Source of the DNA: Mucilaginibacter sp. OK268
GTDB lineage: Bacteria > Bacteroidota > Bacteroidia > Sphingobacteriales > Sphingobacteriaceae
Length of the DNA: 64,000 nucleotides
Assembly: GCF_900103125.1 (NCBI RefSeq)
Contig: NZ_FNJV01000009.1
Span: 62,001-126,000, forward strand
Direction: 5' to 3'
Shown here one piece after another: positions 60,476 to 64,000 of the stretch. Each line of letters opens with the position of its first letter. Position 1 is the stretch's first letter. The notes under the pieces are model-generated. The model searched no databases. It worked only from the letters and a program-made list of their open reading frames with translations, and was not told the origin of the DNA. The position numbers and the translations under genes were made by a program.

Positions 60476-62047
60476 TTACCTGGTCTCTTCGGATGTCTTG
60501 CCGTCTACAAAAGGTCTTTTATCTCGGTTGGCCAGTTCCCAGCCTGTGTAAAATACCAGTTGTGCACGTTTAGCCAGCAGCGGGAAATTGATCTTGCTTA
60601 CTTCATCGCCAGGCTGATGATAATCTGCATGTACGCCGTTAAAGTAAAAAATAATAGGTACGCCATGTTTGGCAAAGTTATAATGATCACTGCGATAGTA
60701 AAACCGGTTTGGATCATTAGGATCATCATATTTATAATCTAAATGCAGCTTGGTGTAAGTATTATTGGCATTCTCCCCAACTTCATGCAGTTCTTTACTC
60801 AACATAGATGATCCTATGGCATAAACATAATTAGCTGAATCAGGCTTGCCTATATACTCTTCACCCACACGACCGATCATATCAATGTTGAGGTCGGCTA
60901 TAGTGTTAGCCAGTGGAAAAACCGGGTGTTCAGAATAGTACTCGGATCCCAGTAAGCCTTTTTCTTCACCCACATTACCTAAAAACAGGATACTGCGGCG
61001 TGGGCCGTGCCCATCTTTTTTGGCTTGTGAAAATGCACGGGCAATCTCGAGTATCCCGGTAGTGCCGGAGCCGTCATCATCGGCACCGTTATTTACTTTA
61101 TCCTTTGCATTTTGATCCGGGTTTAAACCGATGTGATCATAGTGTGCCGAAAATACAAGTACTTCATCTTTAAGATCGGTACCCGGCATGTAGCCCAGTA
61201 CATCAACTGCTTTTACATCTTTCTTTTCGGTATGATAATTTAATACGATATCGGTATTCGCAGCTATCGCTGGAGTAGTCTTAGCGGCCGACTGTACCTT
61301 TAACCGTTCATAGGTTATACCGGTAGTTTTTAACAGCTCATCTGCCAGACTGCTAGTGATATTGAATACCGGTGCATTTGGGTTTGATGATACAGCGTCG
61401 TCCTTCTTGATGGTTAAACGCGCACTTGCTATGCTGTTACCGAAGCGACTCAATGCAGCAGCAATGCCCGGGTTAGCTGCAAGTATGGCTAAAGGTTTTT
61501 TGCTTTGCAGGTTTTTAACAATTTTGGTACGGGCGGCCGTCATGCGGTAGCTTGTGTTGGGGGTAGAGCCGGCTTCTGATTTGTCCTCATTTATCCAAAG
61601 CAGTATTTTCCCGGTCAAATCGATAGCGCTTATTTCAGCTTCGGTTCCATAACCCACGAATACGACTGTATTGGCAGTTAAGTTTTTATCGGGATAGGTT
61701 CCGGTAAGGTAGAAGTCTTTTCCATAAGAGAATACTTTTCCGTTTACTGTAAAATCGGTTACCTGCAACAGATTTTGTGTAAGCGGAACATCCAAAAAGT
61801 ACGATCCATTTACAGGCGCTTGCAAGCCTAACCGTTTAAATTCAGCCGCGATATAATTTGCCGCTTTCTCGGCGCCGGGTTTCCCGGTTTCGCGACCCTC
61901 AAATGCGTCTGATGCTATTATACTCAGGTGTTTTTTGGCGTCATCAGCAGTGATCAGCTTGGCGTATTTTATAATGGTTGGATTTTGCTGGGCGCAGGCA
62001 TTTAAAGCAAATGCCGATGAAATAGTCCACAGGTATATTTTTTTCAT
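60476..62047 (-). CDS. M28-family zinc metallopeptidase
   Basis: 523 residues. Signal with lipobox-like LNACAQ (Cys ~18), so a likely lipoprotein. The PA-like insert (about 125-260) precedes or interrupts the peptidase domain. Zinc ligands and catalytic residues appear in order: FSAHYDHIG, NNGADDDGSG, LGNVGEEKGLLGSEYY, LNIDMIGRV and YRSDHYNFAKHG. It is an aminopeptidase, probably periplasmic. Isolated, leftward. Confidence 0.94.
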   Translation of the reverse strand: MKKIYLWTISSAFALNACAQQNPTIIKYAKLITADDAKKHLSIIASDAFEGRETGKPGAEKAANYIAAEFKRLGLQAPVNGSYFLDVPLTQNLLQVTDFTVNGKVFSYGKDFYLTGTYPDKNLTANTVVFVGYGTEAEISAIDLTGKILLWINEDKSEAGSTPNTSYRMTAARTKIVKNLQSKKPLAILAANPGIAAALSRFGNSIASARLTIKKDDAVSSNPNAPVFNITSSLADELLKTTGITYERLKVQSAAKTTPAIAANTDIVLNYHTEKKDVKAVDVLGYMPGTDLKDEVLVFSAHYDHIGLNPDQNAKDKVNNGADDDGSGTTGILEIARAFSQAKKDGHGPRRSILFLGNVGEEKGLLGSEYYSEHPVFPLANTIADLNIDMIGRVGEEYIGKPDSANYVYAIGSSMLSKELHEVGENANNTYTKLHLDYKYDDPNDPNRFYYRSDHYNFAKHGVPIIFYFNGVHADYHQPGDEVSKINFPLLAKRAQLVFYTGWELANRDKRPFVDGKTSEETR

Positions 62048-62107
62048 GTTTGTAGATTAATTATGTTCATAGAATGTTTTATTCAGAGGTTTCTGCCTTA
62101 AGTTTTC

Positions 62108-62542
62108 TCAGCAGGCAATTTTGCCCACGCGTGTGGCATGGCGACCGCCTTCGAATTCTGTACTTAGAAAAGCAGCTACAATTTTTTCGGCCTCCTCAAT
62201 GCTGATAAAGCGGGCAGGGATACATACAATATTGGCATTATTATGTTTACGGGCCAGCTCGGCCAGTTCAACTGTCCAGCAAATGGCTGCGCGGATACCC
62301 TGATGTTTATTGGCTGTAATGGCTACACCGTTGGCACTACCGCAAACCAGTATGCCCAGATCAAATTCACCACTTTCAACGGCTGAGGCAACGGGATGGG
62401 CAAAGTCGGGATAATCTACCGAGGCGTTTGAGTAGGTGCCGAAATCTTTTAGTTCTGCTGCTGGTACGGTTTCCAACAAAGCCTGTTTGTAATCAAAGCC
62501 GGCATGGTCGGCGCCAATGGCAATCTTTAGCCCTTCTTTCAT
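62108..62542 (-). CDS. rpiB: Ribose-5-phosphate isomerase B
   Basis: 144 residues. Interconverts ribose-5-phosphate and ribulose-5-phosphate (pentose phosphate pathway). Family motifs: IAIGADHAGFDYKQ at the N-terminus, SVDYPDFAHPVA, the catalytic Cys in LVCGSANGVAITANK, and HNNANIVCIPARFIS. Full length. It follows tatC in the same direction, separated by a terminator and element J copy 3. Confidence 0.95.
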   Translation of the reverse strand: MKEGLKIAIGADHAGFDYKQALLETVPAAELKDFGTYSNASVDYPDFAHPVASAVESGEFDLGILVCGSANGVAITANKHQGIRAAICWTVELAELARKHNNANIVCIPARFISIEEAEKIVAAFLSTEFEGGRHATRVGKIAC

Positions 62543-62701
62543 CAGTTATATAAGTGTTAAGTTAATGTACAAATGTGCAAATTATTTAGATGTGCGAATA
62601 TGCCAATTTCACATAGTAAGATTTTCAAAATAAGTTCCGCTCAAACGCTCGCCGAAAGGGGAATAAATTTTGACTACACAAGCAAGCCATTTGCTTAAAA
62701 A

Positions 62702-62812
62702 GTGGGTTTACATGGTTTACACTTTTTTGGGTTAATTCGTTTTTATATCATTCATAATCAATTAGTTATAATTTTTTTGCTATAAAAAAACGGTTTACAG
62801 TGTAAACCATGA
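62702..62812. repeat. GTTTACA repeat element J, copy 3 (inverted)
   Basis: AGTGGGTTTACATGGTTTAC AC ... CGGTTTACAGTGTAAACCAT GA; reverse complement of copy 2 in layout, with a decayed core (CATAATCAATTAG). It ends 9 bases before the tatC terminator. Confidence 0.82.
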
Positions 62813-62820
62813 TTTTAAAT

Positions 62821-62853
62821 AAAAAAAGCGGCTACTTAGTGACCGCTTTTTTT
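62821..62853 (-). terminator. Terminator after tatC
   Basis: AAAAAAAGCGG / CCGCTTTTTTT stem with A/T runs on both strands, 23 bases past the tatC stop. Confidence 0.85.
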
Positions 62854-62875
62854 ATTTATTGTACGTATATCTTAT

Positions 62876-63739
62876 TTATGACATCACTTCTTCGTGGCGT
62901 TTGAGTTTTCTTTTTTCAACCAAACCAGCTACTACGATACTTACTTCATACAATACAAACAGTGGGATACTTACTACCGTCATGGTTAACATATCGGGTG
63001 TTGGTGTTACCACAGCCGCGATAATCAGGATGATCACGATGGCATATCTGCGTGTTTCACGCATGAATTTGGGTGTTAAAATACCCAGGTTTGATAATAT
63101 GTAAACCAATATCGGCAATTGAAAAACCACACCGGTTGCCAATGTTAAGGTAGCAACTGATGATATATAGGAATCAATAGAGAATAAATTCTTAATTTGA
63201 TCACTTACCGTATAGCTTGATAAAAAGTTAATGGACATGGGGGTAATGACGTAGTACCCAAACATCACACCCAGGAAAAACAGCATGCAGGCATAAAAAA
63301 CAAATCCGGTAGCGGCTTTACGTTCTTTTTCGTGAAGGGCTGGTTTTATAAAGCGCCATATCTCCCAGATGAGGTAGGGGATACCCAATGTAATACCTAT
63401 CAGGAGTGCTGAATTGATCTGGAGCGTAAACTGCCCGGCCATTTCGGTATTGATCAGTTGAATATTGATCTTATCAATGCAAAACCCAGAGCGATGCAAA
63501 GCTGCTCCGATTTCACAAAGCATACGATAGGTCCAGAAGGTTGTCTTGGCCGGCCCCATGATCACATTAGCAAAAATCCAGTCGTAAAAGTAAAATACAA
63601 CAGCGGTAAATATTACAATGGCTATTGATGCCCTTACCAAATGCCACCTCAGCGCTTCCAAATGATCGAAGAAAGACATTTCTGCCTCCATCGTTTTGCC
63701 TTTGTCTTTGATGGCTTTAATTAACTTGTTATCGCTCAT
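62876..63739 (-). CDS. tatC: Sec-independent translocase subunit TatC
   Basis: 287 residues, six transmembrane helices. The cytoplasmic N-terminus is MSFFDHLEALRWHLVRASIAI, where the signal-peptide-binding region lies; helices follow to SIPLFVLYEVSIVVAGLVEKRK. TatC recognises twin-arginine signals on folded precursors. No tatA/tatE gene is adjacent in the visible part. accC lies upstream. Confidence 0.95.
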   Translation of the reverse strand: MSDNKLIKAIKDKGKTMEAEMSFFDHLEALRWHLVRASIAIVIFTAVVFYFYDWIFANVIMGPAKTTFWTYRMLCEIGAALHRSGFCIDKINIQLINTEMAGQFTLQINSALLIGITLGIPYLIWEIWRFIKPALHEKERKAATGFVFYACMLFFLGVMFGYYVITPMSINFLSSYTVSDQIKNLFSIDSYISSVATLTLATGVVFQLPILVYILSNLGILTPKFMRETRRYAIVIILIIAAVVTPTPDMLTMTVVSIPLFVLYEVSIVVAGLVEKRKLKRHEEVMS

Positions 63740-63811
63740 GGTTTAAATACCGCTGTAAAAACGCTATTGTGCTAAGTACGTTTAATTATATGAAGATAGT
63801 TTGAATTTATA

Positions 63812-64000
63812 TTAAAATTCAAAGGTTTCCATAAACTTGGTGGTGAAATTACCGGCACGGAAGTTAGGATCCTGCAATAATTTAAGATGGAATGGTATAG
63901 TTGTTTTTACACCTTCTATCACAAATTCACTTAAAGCTCTTTCCATGGTACTCAATGCTTCATCACGGGTTTGCGCTACGCAGATCACCTTGGCTATCAT
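63812..64000 (-). CDS. accC: Acetyl-CoA carboxylase biotin carboxylase subunit, C-terminal part
   Basis: The last 62 residues only; the start lies beyond the window. MIAKVICVAQTRDEALSTMERALSEFVIEGVKTTIPFHLKLLQDPNF is the closing segment of AccC (biotin carboxylase C-terminal domain). AccC carboxylates biotin on AccB using ATP and bicarbonate in fatty-acid synthesis. It has 72 bases to tatC. Confidence 0.9.
   Translation of the reverse strand: MIAKVICVAQTRDEALSTMERALSEFVIEGVKTTIPFHLKLLQDPNFRAGNFTTKFMETFEF

Overview
The window looks like a chromosomal segment of a Sphingobacteriaceae bacterium (Bacteroidota), most likely Mucilaginibacter or a close relative. That assignment is inferred from protein families (IPExxxVDY protein beside acpP-fabF-rnc, HYC_CC_PP protein, many small outer-membrane beta-barrels, TonB receptor with a carboxypeptidase-regulatory domain), from Bacteroidota-type promoters (TTTG, about 20 bases, TAnnTTTG), from the general lack of strong Shine-Dalgarno sites, and from moderate GC. 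There is no rRNA, phage, IS transposase or CRISPR array.

Layout. 1-9.7 kb is mostly housekeeping: secreted regulatory-domain protein, rnc-fabF-acpP (leftward), an IPExxxVDY protein, pyruvate kinase, a periplasmic thioredoxin-like protein and a B12-dependent ribonucleotide reductase. 9.7-12.4 kb is repeat-dense and carries one secreted-protein gene between inverted copies of a ~230 bp repeat. 12.4-16.9 kb has DUF1835, SDR and GHL10-type hydrolase genes and a membrane-anchored coiled-coil protein. 16.9-18.8 kb is a leftward three-gene group (HYC_CC_PP, HMA-domain and beta-barrel proteins) suggestive of heavy-metal handling. 18.9-24.2 kb holds an OmpA lipoprotein and a leftward cluster ApbE / small Lys-Pro-rich protein / beta-barrel / response regulator / histidine kinase. 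24.5-26.6 kb has prfA and lpxH. 26.8-31.6 kb has a 1331-residue multi-QxW lectin-like protein of unknown role and two small genes. 32-39.9 kb has an OMP, prolyl oligopeptidase, SGNH hydrolase, a lipoprotein, Tex and an Lrp/AsnC regulator. At 40.0-40.4 kb a consensus promoter, two tRNA-like genes and a terminator form a separate RNA transcription unit. 40.7-44.1 kb is one five-domain protein (ThuA, sugar dehydrogenase, PKD, cytochrome c, CBM-like). 44.5-50.6 kb has a porin-family OMP, a divergent MocR regulator / PNPOx-like pair, a CsbD-like protein and an S41 protease. 50.7-55.4 kb has two tandem secreted paralogs, a TonB receptor and a divergent MntR/DtxR-type regulator with a palindromic operator candidate between them. 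55.5-64 kb has pdhB, a DHFR-family protein next to a broken DUF4153 gene start, LutB, DUF1801, an M28 peptidase, rpiB, tatC and the end of accC.

The most unusual observation is the tandem pair of tRNA-like genes at 40084-40195 and 40229-40343. Both fold as complete tRNAs, with compensatory changes between copies in the acceptor stem. Both have a leucine-type D arm, a 40-44 nt variable region with its own hairpin, and an Asp anticodon (GTC) together with G73, C38 and G10, which are aspartate identity elements. A second theme is non-coding repeats: several GTCAT-ended palindrome families, a nested repeat, and two related families (11974/48153 and 31714/56359/62702) built from GTTAAAA- or GTTTACA-type words around a core that in three of the five copies fits the IHF consensus.
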